Notes under the pieces: model-generated
What the model was told of the DNA's origin: nothing
The model's database searches: none
What the model saw: the letters and a program-made list of their open reading frames with translations, nothing else
Position numbers and translations under genes: made by a program
Origin: Paulinella micropora
Taxonomy: Eukaryota; Cercozoa; Imbricatea; Euglyphida; Paulinellidae
Reading direction: 5' to 3'
Length of the DNA stretch: 27,500 bases
NCBI GenBank assembly: GCA_019918135.1
Contig: WBZZ01004644.1
Location: 1 to 27,500, forward strand
In this document: positions 8,000-17,249 of the stretch, piece after piece
Layout of the letters: each line of letters begins with the position of its first letter
Position numbering within the stretch: the stretch's first letter is position 1

Positions 8000-9509
8000 G
8001 TGCTGCCGTGGTGTGGTGTAGGCAAACGCGCGAATTCGGCTGCTGTTGGCCTGGCTGGCGGTCACACTCATTCGCACGCACAGTCCCCCCCGCGCGCAGC
8101 CGCCTTGGGTGCTGCTGTTGTGTGTATAGGCCCGAGCCTACGTGACCCCACGCAGTGGACCAACGTGCTGGCGGGCACGTACGCCGGCCTGCCGCTCTAC
8201 CCCGGCGTGTGCAACATCACCGCGACGCCCATCCTCTGCCAGAGCGCCAGCGACTACTACGTGTGCTACGACGGTTCGCAACTGTATCCGCAGAGGGTCG
8301 GGCCGACCTGTACCGACCTACAAAGTGGCGGGGCCAATGACCCCGTGTGCCAGGCGCTAGGGCCCGGCTGGAAATGCACCAGCTTTGGGGCGCAGTGCCT
8401 GTTGCCCGCCGTGGTGCCGAGGCCCCGGGCGGTGGGCTGCCTGGTGAGCGCGCTGGGCAAAGGCGCAGTGTGCACGGCGAACGATGTGCGCCTGTCGTCG
8501 GTCGTGAACGTGGTCGAGCTGGAGCCGTGCGAGTTTCCTGGCGACACGGCGGTGATCAACGTGGCCGCCAGGCTCAAGATAGGCGCGCAGACCCGCTACG
8601 ACATCGGGGTGTTCATAGCCACGGACGGCGGCAGCGCGCTGACAGGCGCCAAATTGCGTCACGTTTGCGCTGCCGGTGCCCGGCCCCCCAACCGTGGCGA
8701 CGGGGCCGCCGCAGTACTGGCGGAACGAAGAACCCGCTCTCGACGACTGCTGTGGCGACGGGATCAAGCCGGCGCAGAGCAGCACGAACCGCGAGGACGA
8801 GCCCGTACTTTTGATGGCAAACCTCACGGTGAAGTGTGTGCCCGGCCTAACCTTTGGCATGGTGGACGTGAATGCCTGTTTCAGCTGATAGAACCAGGCC
8901 GGGGGAGGTTGCCACGACGTGGACTTCCTCAAACCGCATACCTCGTCCAAGTGCCGGTGCGACCGAGTGCCGGGCGTGAAGGTCTTCCTGCCCTCGAAGC
9001 TGGTGTACAACGTGCGCATCGACGCGGCCACGGACCCGCGCCCGGCCCTGTACCCGTGCTTTCGCTTGCTGTTGACACAGCTGTCGAGGGCGGACCCCCG
9101 GGCGAGGCCGATGCAGGCCCAGGCTTTGTTTCTGTACGACGGCACGAGGGTGGTCGACCCGCTGTGTACAACAAGAGCCGAATGGAATTCCGTCACCGAG
9201 AGCTCGCAGGGCACCGGCACGCTAAACGAGCCCCCGCAGAGCGGGAACTACAGCGTAGACCTCGTGGCGGCGCTGAACGGCACGGCCCCCGGCACCTGTG
9301 CGATCCAGAACCTGACGTGCGTGGTCGAAAATAACCCTTGCTCGCAGGGGTCGGTGCTGGCCTGGGGCGCCTACGACTCGGCCTGTACGGCCAACAGCCT
9401 CGAGGGCGGGGCGTTCACGTGCCTCAAGTGGGCGGCGTGCGTGGTGGGGGACAAGACTACGTACCCGGGCTACGACTCCAAGACCGGGCAGACCAAGCTC
9501 CCAATGTAA
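8000..9509 (+). pseudogene. Cys-rich extracellular adhesin-like protein, broken and 3'-truncated
   Basis: About 500 codons of Cys-rich, Asn-glycosylation-like sequence. After an unresolved N-terminus come many spaced Cys residues (8200-8410) and a segment with G-x-V-C-T-A-N-D-V (near 8465) and R-Y-D-I-G-V-F-I (near 8595). A further segment near 8725-8960 ends in S-S-K-C-R-C. That order resembles Cys-rich repeats of bacterial surface proteins, which would suggest a secreted or surface role. Breaks: a frame change at or near the C6 run 8684-8689, and two adjacent stops, TGA TAG, at 8886-8891, where relatives typically have Ser-Trp. The last codons (from about 9497) belong to the mobile element, so the true C-terminus is lost. 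A hydrophobic leader-like stretch (LLLAWLAVTLI, near 8040-8072) lies in a different frame, so the start may also be broken. Confidence 0.6.
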
Positions 9510-12030
9510 AAGTGCAGCAAGCATGGTAATATTGCTGTTCGCACTGTGTTCTACAGCACCTTCGAGGTAGGTGAGAATGAAGTGTGTATCGGTCGTGTGG
9601 CAGGTATTAATACCCACGCAAAGTCTAAAGACCATTTTTCCTTTGAAGTCTTTGGCGGCACGACGGCATGATGGGATTTTCACAGGCGGCTTCATGTCTG
9701 CGGATATGACAGTCGCAGCAAAGTCTGCTGGCGCTCCCTTCTTGCGCTGCATGCTTGCAACGCGGCACGCCCTGTGAATCTTATGATGATAATTGTTACG
9801 GCTGCGCCATCGCTGAGCTTCCGCTTCACTCTTGAAACCTTGAGCATGCTGAGCAGTAAGCTCCGTGCAGATCTCACATTTTGAAAAGTCTCCATCTGGA
9901 ACATAAACATGTAAATTGATTAATAGTATTAGAAATAGTACTAAGGTCTGAGATATTAATGCATACATACTATAATAGTTATATTAGTATCTCTGACAAA
10001 CTTGACGTTAGAAAAATCCGCTCGCCAAACTTTGTTGATAGTGTCGTCTGTCGGAGGAGCATCTGGATTAACTCGTTGAGAGCAACTGAACCGGAGACAC
10101 ATATCCTTCCAATTGTCCTTGACATACTGCTGAACTCCAGCATCCTGAGCCATTTGTTGCATCCTCCATAATATAATATACCATCGCTGCAGATCTCCGG
10201 ATAACTCGTTGTGAATTTTTCACAAAGCAAAACTGCTACCAAATCTTCCGTCTCAGGAGTCGCTGATGATTTTTTGGCAAACACCTTCATACTGTTTGCC
10301 AGAAGCTTGTGTGCTCGTGACAAAACTGTGTTACTGATGCCGTTGATGCGCTGCCAAGCTGCTCTGCAGACCGGCTCCGTCTGGTACATATATTGAAACG
10401 ATCCATTTTTCGTTTGACAAGTTTCAAGCTGGGAAGCTGTCCAAGTGTAAAGCTCACCGAAGGAGGATGAAGCATTCTTCGCTCGCGCATGTAGAACATC
10501 ACGTGTGTCAATGAACGCGTAACACTTCCACTTTTGACAGCACACAGACTTTACTTCCCTATTCAGGTCGGCGAAGGTCATCCCCAACAGTTTCTGAAGC
10601 GCGCACGGTCTCTGCAACTTTACGACCCCTTTGGTGCGGCCTTTCATTCTGTATGGACGTGTAGGATTCTTGCGTGGTCGGCTTACAGGAACTGGTGACA
10701 ATCTCATGATGTTATACAGCAGCTCATGAGATTCCATCAACTCGTCTATGTTGTATGTAATACTTGATCCTTCCGCATTATCCACGTCGACCAGAGGAGG
10801 AAGCCATCTAGGATCGATATTTTCAGGACCGCAATTCGAATCAGTATCTGACACATCGTCGTCGATGTTCTAAACAAGCAAGATTGACATTATAGCAACT
10901 TCCGCGATGCAAGCAAGCAAAACAAAAATATAGTGTTACCAAAGAGCCTGTGGGACCATATAGTCTCCAGCTGTCGCAGCCACTACTATCTCCTCTTTTG
11001 AGAGGAATACTGTGTGGCTCCTCCCTATGATCGAAGTTAGCATCGACGTCAGTGCCAACAACCTAGAAATGAGAAATTTCTTAGACTAATAGTCATTAAC
11101 AAGTTCATTTATTTATTACCTTTTTATTACTAGAGCTTGATGTTTCTGTGACAACTGTGATGGTGGAGCTCTCCCTGCGCAGAAAAGTCTTTCCACTATC
11201 CGAAATCGAAGACACGCTGTTAGGAAGCTTGATTTTCTCCTCGGTTGTGATAGATGATGACTTTGACAGCACTCGCGTTTCATCAGAACTAATACTGCGA
11301 ACTGATCCTAGAAGCGCAATCTTTGCTTCATGCTGCAACGAAATTGACTTCAGGGGAAGCGGATGTTCTTGTTCAGGGACTATAAAACACAGAGGACCGT
11401 TGTCAGTCTCGTAAACAAACACTGGAATTTTAGCTCCTTCCTTAGCCAAATGTTGCAACCAGACCGGGTGTGCATCGGATGGTAGCGTAGCAATGTCTCG
11501 ATCCGGATTAGGCGTGTAATGAAGTAAAATCTCTTGATCTTTAGCTATAGCCGTGCTAACAGTCACTATCGGAGTCCCCTTGCTGACCTGCAACAATGTT
11601 CATGCAATAATCCAATTTATGCACGCGTGTATTATGCATTCATGAATGAATATAAGACAAAGTTATAATATGGCGTGAATGTATGTAACTACTAACCTAT
11701 ACTGCGTCATAATTTACCTTCACGTTTGGCCTGCAAATGTCCTCGTCCAGCTTGTTGAACCCTTGTGCTGAAGAGTTGATCAGATGCATAGCATTCCTGC
11801 TCGATTGGTTGAGAAATGTAATTGGGTGCATGCCTGTTTGCAGGGAACTCCCAATTTTCATTGTAAAATGATCTGAAAATGCAGCACGATCCTTAACATG
11901 TAAAGGCTGTCCTCCCGGTTCAAGTAGCCCAAGCTGGAATGAAGGAGGAAGGTATTTATCAGCAAAAACTCCGTAACCACCACCACGGTGTGCTACATAT
12001 ATGGGCGCCTTGGCAGCCCTCAGCATGCCT
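9497..12030 (-). mobile_element. SET/DUF7869-type element, copy 1: truncated and inactive
   Basis: Homologous to 23939-26506 in the same order and orientation, with the same introns. Inferred exons on the minus strand: 12026-11718 (start codon onward, SET N-part), 11587-11120 (SET C-part and Ser-rich linker), 11062-10940, 10869-9991 (middle region) and 9895-9497 (start of the transposase-like part). Damage: relative to copy 2 there is an 8-base insertion of a TTATA-type repeat near 10170-10180 that shifts the frame. The donor after the fourth exon reads GAG-AT instead of GAG-GT (9991/9990). The copy ends at 9497, before the core of the DUF7869-like domain and the zinc finger. Proteins of the two copies are still clearly similar, with long identical stretches such as IPSCRRAAKDFKGKMVFRLC. 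The insert interrupts GC-rich virus-like DNA on both sides. No target-site duplication is evident. Confidence 0.8.
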
Positions 12031-12052
12031 CGTCTAGCGGGATGCTGAGGGC
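12016..12052. repeat. 11-bp inverted repeat across the element/virus-like junction
   Basis: GCCCTCAGCAT (12016-12026, the first codons of the element gene read on the minus strand) and ATGCTGAGGGC (12042-12052) are perfect inverted copies, 15 bp apart. The end of similarity between the two element copies (about 12030) falls in this spacer. Confidence 0.8.
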
Positions 12053-12247
12053 GGAGCGCCGGGCGGAGCGCAGGCGCGTGTGCGAGATCGCCGGCATCAA
12101 GAACTGGAATGCCTTGAAAAAAAGTACAAGGAGATTGAAAAGAGAAAGGGCCAAGACCAGCAAGCGCGGGAGTCGTCTTCCAAGAAACCTCGGCCGTCGG
12201 CTAAAGAGGAAGTTGCGGAAAAGTACCCTTTGGTTACAAATAAGTAA
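12042..12247 (+). pseudogene. Highly charged remnant, possibly bZIP-like
   Basis: From ATG 12042 the first frame gives an Arg/Glu-rich basic stretch (AERRAERRRV). A second frame takes over around 12070-12105 and gives a Lys/Glu-rich helix (QELECLEKKYKEIEKRK) ending at TAA 12245-12247. Basic region followed by a heptad-like helix is the layout of bZIP DNA-binding proteins, but the required Asn/Arg signature is not clearly present and the two parts are in different frames. The stop overlaps a donor-like GTAAGA (12244 on), so splicing is possible. Its 5' part is probably lost to the element insertion. Confidence 0.3.
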
Positions 12248-12703
12248 GAACCAGAACAGCCTGGCCTTGCACAGAGGTAAGCCTAGTGTATTCATGCTCA
12301 TTTGTAGCTAAAGGCCTGTTACTGCCTTTTTTTTGGCCTCATTAGCCCTTTAGAAACCCAGCGTGTGTGTGTGTGCAGGCGCACGCCTGATCTTTGGGGT
12401 GGGGGGCGCGAGGAAGTGGCAGTGCAGCGCACTTCCCACGACGTGGTTCCGCCCCCAGAATAGGATGCCGTGGGCAGTGCGGTTGCTAAAGAAAGGAGTA
12501 GCACGTCAAGAACTTGTTTAGCTTCATTAAAACAGTCTTTGCTTTTGTGAAAAAATACGTGCCAGCGCCGCCGGGAGCGCAAACAAGCTGCTTCGACACG
12601 AAGGGGCCTTGGCCGCTCACAAATACTAGAAGCAAGGCGTGGTCCGGAGGAGGACAGGGAGGGGACAGTCGGCGGCTAGGTTGTGAAAAAAATCTTTGGC
12701 CAA
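12248..12703. other. Spacer with short open stretches, no supported gene
   Basis: Contains small hairpins (AAAGGC/GCCTTT near 12311-12330; GGAAGTG/CACTTCC near 12411-12437), a (GT)n run near 12365, and open frames without ATG. A donor-like AG-GTAAGC lies near 12276. Nothing can be called. Confidence 0.4.
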
Positions 12704-12728
12704 GGACATTTCGGCAATTGAAATGTCC
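12704..12728 (-). terminator. 9-bp hairpin downstream of the F-box gene
   Basis: GGACATTTC (12704-12712) and GAAATGTCC (12720-12728) are perfect arms around GGCAATT, 55 bp downstream of the stop of the minus-strand F-box gene. This is the arrangement expected of a giant-virus 3'-end hairpin. Confidence 0.6.
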
Positions 12729-12782
12729 AAGAACATTTTTCGGGAAACACCGGCGGACGGGGGAATTTTTTTTGAACATCGT

Positions 12783-13319
12783 CTACTCCAACTCTTCTTC
12801 CAGGTACAGAAGCACGGAACTATTCCAGCGGCCACATTGCTCGCATACATGGTCGACGCCCTGAATCCACAACCTGCAGGCAATCTTGGTTTCTTCAGTT
12901 GAGAGGCTGTGGTGGCAGAAAAGCTCTACAGCTGTCGCGATATGTCCAGCATAGCCGTAGCGTTTGCCGGCGTTGAGGTCCAGGCAGCCCCCCAGATCAT
13001 AATGAACCCCCGTTTCGTAATACAGGTTCCCGGTAACGCCATGGAGGGGGAACCTGGTGTAACCTCCCTTGAGGGCGACCTCTTCGATGGCGTCGGCCAA
13101 CGGCCCGCGCACGCGACCAAGGTGTTCTTCCTGAGCTTCGGTCGCCAACGGGAGAAGACATTCGCGGAGGCTGCGACAGGTCGTGCCCAGCACGGCCACG
13201 GACGGCGGAGACCACGAGGACAGATGTCGCAGCAGTTTCTCTGGCAGAGCGCTCAAATGCGCCACGAACGGGCCAATATGTCCCAGCTTGGGCTTTTTCT
13301 TCAGGGGAGCGGCTCTCAT
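12783..13319 (-). CDS. F-box protein (178 aa)
   Basis: An intact protein from ATG 13319 to the stop at 12783. A basic N-terminus (PLKKKPKLG) is followed by an F-box at about residues 22-60: L-S-A-L-P-E-K-L-L-R-H-L, then the conserved V-L-x-x-T-C-R-S-L-R. F-boxes dock a protein onto Skp1 in cullin-RING ubiquitin ligases, and viruses use them to redirect host ubiquitination. The C-terminal part has Tyr/Gly/His-rich motifs (Y-E-T-G-V-H-Y-D-L-G) and a C-x2-C near the end. It does not look like LRR, ankyrin or kelch repeats, so the substrate-binding region is unrecognised. The gene has its own downstream hairpin. Confidence 0.75.
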   Translation of the reverse strand: MRAAPLKKKPKLGHIGPFVAHLSALPEKLLRHLSSWSPPSVAVLGTTCRSLRECLLPLATEAQEEHLGRVRGPLADAIEEVALKGGYTRFPLHGVTGNLYYETGVHYDLGGCLDLNAGKRYGYAGHIATAVELFCHHSLSTEETKIACRLWIQGVDHVCEQCGRWNSSVLLYLEEELE

Positions 13320-13559
13320 GGTTTTTGCTAGTGTTCAAAGAAAAAACCGGAACAAACAAACGAAACAAAAAACACTGGAAGAAGATAGCACAAAGGTCAG
13401 GTTTGGACGGGGACTATCTTTTTTTTTTCTCACAAACAGGAATGCAGGCGCCCTCCCTCCTCCCCCAAATTCGTGCACACGGGGGGTACACACACACAAA
13501 AGACATACGTCTACAAAAAGAATGCCTGCCGGAAGCCTTCCACCCATGTCCACATAACG

Positions 13560-13738
13560 ATACACACACACGCACAGAACGGTACACGCAATCACACACA
13601 ATCATTTACACACGCAATCACGCAATCACACAGACACACACAAAACGGTACACGCAATCACACACACGCAATCACACACAATCATACACACGCAATCACG
13701 CAATCACACACACACACACAGAACGGTACACGCAATCA
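13560..13738. repeat. CA-rich minisatellite with GGTACACGCAATCA units
   Basis: A tandem array built from GGTACACGCAATCA, (CA)n and CGCAATCA words. The longer unit (about 70-80 bp, starting at A/G-AACGGTACACGCAATCA) occurs more than twice, at about 13578, 13646 and 13724. Frames reading through it are repeats of Thr/His/Asn and not genes. Confidence 0.85.
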
Positions 13739-13743
13739 GTCAG

Positions 13744-15763
13744 CTAAGCATTTTGCTCAAATTCCAGCAGCCAGCTAAGCATTTTTCTCTGCGAGTCTGG
13801 GTCCCAGGCACGGTAAACGAACGACCTTGCGTGATCTTGCTCTTGTGAGGAAACCCCCAAGAAGAGCCAGAGAGCGTTCCAGACACTTTTCTTCATGGGT
13901 GCTGTCTCGAGGATATTTTCACGTTGCAGTTCGTAACATTTCTGTAAGCAATACTTGCTCCACAGCGGGGGGTCCTTAAGTGCACAATAGGTCCCGCTCT
14001 CTAACCCAGCCGTAAAAAGAACAGGGAACCTGAAGCCCAACACCTGGGCCGCCGCCGCCCTGATTTCGGTGTCGTAGCGCTGCCATTTCAGGGCTTGCCA
14101 GCCCTCGTTGCAGGTTTCCACGAGGCGCTTCACGAAGTTCCGCTCGGGCCGTTCGCCTACACGGAGCACCTTTTGTTGGAAGTGTTCCTGGCCTACCGTC
14201 CACGGGTGCGCGGGAAGTCCGTGTTTGTTCTCTGAGTTCAAATCGACCGTCAACCTCATGCAGTCCAGCGTGTCGTTGCACGCCGCCAGACATCCAGCTC
14301 GAAAAACGAAACGTCGAGCCGTTCCTCGCGAGTTTTTCTTCCACTATTTGCTTCGTCAGCAGCTGCGGATACAACAGGATTTTGAGAGCCGTCAAACAAT
14401 AGTAGCCGCAAACCTTGAAGACCGCGTACAACGACAGAAACTTGCTGTTCAGCAGCCTCTCTTCGTCCGGCAAATCTTCCAAGCGAGTCAAGTGCTCTTG
14501 TAAAGTCACACTCTCGCGCGCAAAGAAATAGTCCGAGTTGTCGTAGAAGTTCGAGCTGTCGTGCGTTACCTTGGTCCACAGATTTTTCATGAGATGAATA
14601 AAGGGTACCATGGAGAAGTCCACTCTGGGTATGTTGTCTTTCAAACTCCACATCGTCTCGCGTTGCAGGTTGCTCCACAGCAAGGCCAGAACTGCCAGCG
14701 CCTTGTCCCGGTGCTGCCACAAGCTAAAGTCGTAATCCCACCTTTCCCAAAACACTGCAAGCCCTTCCTGGGCTGTTGAGCTTAGCTTAGTCCGCACCCT
14801 GTACCAATCTCTTTTGTCTAGCAGGCCGTGCAGCCTCCTAAGCTCCGCCATTTGAATAATCGTAGAGGTTACGTTCGGCGAGTCTAGCCGTATGGTGTTC
14901 GTAGCGTTGCCTAGTACGGCCTTATAGATCGCGTCTACTGCCGCGTCCGTTAGTATGTAGGCGGCAATAACCAGAGTTTCCTGAGTCACCCTCGTCCCTG
15001 GTGCGCTGACTGCTCGGCGGATCAATTTGCAGATCGAGTCTCTTGTCGTTAACGCCTTCAAAGTGTCCACCCCTACGTGCTTCAGAATCTGCGACAGTTG
15101 GTAGCTCAACAAATTTTCTCTTTCGGAGTCTTGCCCCGACACAACCCCTGCCGCCCGTAGAGCTTGGTCGCAGAGTTCTTGGACCGAGTTATCCGGACGT
15201 TCTTCTTCTTCGCTCTGCTGTAGGGCTTCGCGGGCGCCATTGAAACCAACCGCGAGCTGGAAATAAGTGGGCATGGAATCGAATCTCTTGAGCGGGTGAT
15301 CTAAAACATCCTGAACATATATATAATCATGCAACGAAAATCCGGCGCTAATGCCGATTTTGCGGAGCGTACTTATGGTTACCACGGCAGCCCCGAATTG
15401 GAGCGCCATACCAGTCACGTACACCAGGCCACCGGGGAAGATCAGGGTCAGGGCCTGACTTAGAAAGGGCCCCAGCGCCTCGTAACCAGCCCAAAGCAGT
15501 CGATTGCAGCAGGTGCACACATTGCAGCAACACTGCCACGAGAGGCGGAGGCACGTGGCGCATTTACCACGCGTGATTAAGGGTACGAGTTCTTGGCATG
15601 ACGGGCACTCTCGCGGTTTGCGAGCTGACCGGCGGGCCACCTCTGACTTGTTTTTGGTCCTCCGTAATATCAGCTGCTCGTATTGAAATACAAACTGCCG
15701 AAGGAGTGGGACGTTACTTTGTGTTGTCAGCTTTTTGTACAAATCAATCGTCTCCGGCTCCAT
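13744..15763 (-). CDS. Large Cys-rich orphan protein with one frameshift (about 670 aa)
   Basis: From ATG 15763 the frame runs to about 14310 and then continues in a neighbouring frame to the stop at 13744. The frame change can be placed at the T5 run in CGTTTTTCG near 14305-14311. Residues about 50-90 form a zinc-ribbon-like cluster: C-P-S-C, then C-A-T-C, then C-C-C-N-V-C-T-C-C. A hydrophobic Gly/Ala-rich stretch follows (residues about 100-130), perhaps membrane-associated. The rest is helical, Trp-rich and unlike any family recognised. A single homopolymer-associated change in an otherwise clean 2 kb frame may be an assembly error, so the gene could be intact. Near the stop, CAGCTAAGCATTTT occurs twice within about 45 bp. 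Confidence 0.6.
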
Positions 15764-16099
15764 GTGTTTTACTGTTTTTGTTTCTTTCTACGCAACCGCT
15801 GCGATGGTTTCTATCTCCAGTTTTTTTTTTGTTCCTGTCCTTTTCCATTTCCTTCCCTTTTTCCCGGCCGCTGCCCCCCCCCCCCCCCATCCTTTCTCTC
15901 CACCCGGTTCACTTGCCCCTTTTACCCCCCTCCCACCGGTGGCCACCAAGAAACCAAAAAAAAAAGAAATGCCGCACACGCGAGATTGTACCAAAAGAAG
16001 AAATGGACCAGAATGTGCCGGTTTGAGGATAGATGTCTTTGATTTTTTTTCCCCTGAGGCAATTTTCTTTTGTTTGTTGCTAAAACAATCCCTAGCTAG
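15764..16099. other. T/C-rich upstream region
   Basis: Strongly pyrimidine-biased, with T10 and C14 runs; upstream of the large Cys-rich gene and downstream of the glycosyltransferase. No gene supported. Confidence 0.6.
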
Positions 16100-16975
16100 C
16101 TAGTTTGCGGGCGCGCTCTGGTAGCCCTTGACCAGGACCAGGCGGTAGCCCCGGCAGCAACCGATGCCGCCGCCGCGCGCCAGCGCCACCGCTGCTGCGA
16201 CACCCAAAAGTGCCGCCGCTGCTATTAGCCAGCCGCCGTACAGCCGCCACAGCAGCCGCGGTCGGTAGCGCTCGTCCTCCAGCGCGCGGCCCTCGAGGAA
16301 CGGCGCGAGCTCGAAACCCGTGGGGTCCAGCACACGCACCAGCTCGGTCCTGCCCAGCACGTCGGCCCGGAACGTGCCGTTCACGGCCAGGTCGCCGCCG
16401 CCGGCCGAAATTAGCGTTTCTCGCAGGCTCCAGCGCGTGATTGTTGTCACGTTCCACACTATTGAGGGTCCCGACAGCATGTTCAACAGCGCGAAGTACG
16501 GGACCGACGCGCCGCGCGCGGACGCCGCGAACGCCAGCTCGCCCTGCAAGAAAAAGCAGTCCGCGCCGGACAACGGCGGCGCCGTCCTCGGCGGGGCCAA
16601 CGACAGGTCCGCGTACATGCCGCCGTACTTGTGCAGCAGCATCAACCCCGCGGCCGTGCGTTGAACAGACGGAGGCACACGTTCGTACGCTTCCCACACC
16701 TCGGGAAAGTACAGCCTGGCGATGCAGTCCGTTTGCTCCTGCGGCCACAGCACGTGCTTTGCGTTTGTCGCACGCGACCAGAGCAGGCTCCTGCTCCAGT
16801 ACGTGGCGAGCAGCTTGTCGTTCAGCGAGGCGGGGCTGACGAGCACCTGGTGCAGGCAGTCGCTGGCGTTGCACGGCTGCGCGACTGTCTGCAGCCTGCC
16901 CCAGCACGGATCCAGCGCGCTTGCCAGCCCGACGAGGCCTAGCAGCCAACTACTCCAGACCATTGAGACTGTCAT
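16100..16975 (-). CDS. Signal-peptide glycosyltransferase of the DXD sugar-transferase type (GT32-like), 291 aa
   Basis: ATG 16975 is chosen because it starts a signal peptide or signal anchor (MVWSSWLLGLVGLASA); upstream codons in the frame are low-complexity Pro/Lys. The family core lies at about residues 110-130: R-T-A-A-G-L-M-L-L-H-K-Y-G-G-M-Y-A-D-L-S, matching the R...L..YGG.Y.D.D pattern of OCH1-like and capsular-polysaccharide sugar transferases. In the catalytic DXD the second Asp is Ser (D-L-S), so metal binding may be altered. Several N-x-S/T sites follow, and a C-terminal hydrophobic Ala/Leu/Val segment (about residues 252-275) looks like a membrane span, giving a lumenal or extracellular domain between two hydrophobic ends. 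Probable role: glycosylation of virion or host surface molecules. The end includes a CTAGCTAGCTAG palindrome overlapping the TAG stop. Confidence 0.7.
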   Translation of the reverse strand: MTVSMVWSSWLLGLVGLASALDPCWGRLQTVAQPCNASDCLHQVLVSPASLNDKLLATYWSRSLLWSRATNAKHVLWPQEQTDCIARLYFPEVWEAYERVPPSVQRTAAGLMLLHKYGGMYADLSLAPPRTAPPLSGADCFFLQGELAFAASARGASVPYFALLNMLSGPSIVWNVTTITRWSLRETLISAGGGDLAVNGTFRADVLGRTELVRVLDPTGFELAPFLEGRALEDERYRPRLLWRLYGGWLIAAAALLGVAAAVALARGGGIGCCRGYRLVLVKGYQSAPAN

Positions 16976-17249
16976 AGAAAAAAAGGCTTTGTATTTCTGT
17001 GGTGGTGGTTGTCTTCCCTTTTTTCTTAACGCTGTTCTTTTTTTTCTTGGGCTTGTTTTCCCCTTTCTTTTTTTTGGTGGTGGGTTGGGGAGAAGGAAAG
17101 ATGGGGGGAGAGGGGGGGGGGCCGGCGCCAAGAAAAAAACGGCCCCCCTCCCCCTCCACGTCCCTCTTTAGCTAATATCTTTTCCCTTCAACGACACAAG
17201 CCAGAACCCGTTATCAGTTGTTCTTTTCTGACGCTCTAAATTCCCAAAG
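16976..17249. promoter_or_regulatory. Divergent spacer with T runs and G10-CCGGCGCC motif
   Basis: Shared upstream region of the glycosyltransferase (-) and the DUF1152-like gene (+). It contains repeated T8-9 runs and a G run followed by CCGGCGCCA-AG-AAAA near 17113-17137. The same G-run/CCGGCGCCA-GG-AAAA word recurs at 18869-18896. No defined promoter consensus can be named. Confidence 0.35.

Noticed and set aside
12514..12864. A plus-strand frame of 116 codons
   Set aside because: It lacks an ATG, overlaps the 3' part of the F-box gene on the other strand, and crosses that gene's hairpin.
13560..13738. CRISPR-like array
   Set aside because: The units are contiguous variants of CA-rich words with no unique spacers, so it is a minisatellite.
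13473..13778. Thr/His/Asn-repeat proteins
   Set aside because: They are translations of the CA-rich minisatellite.
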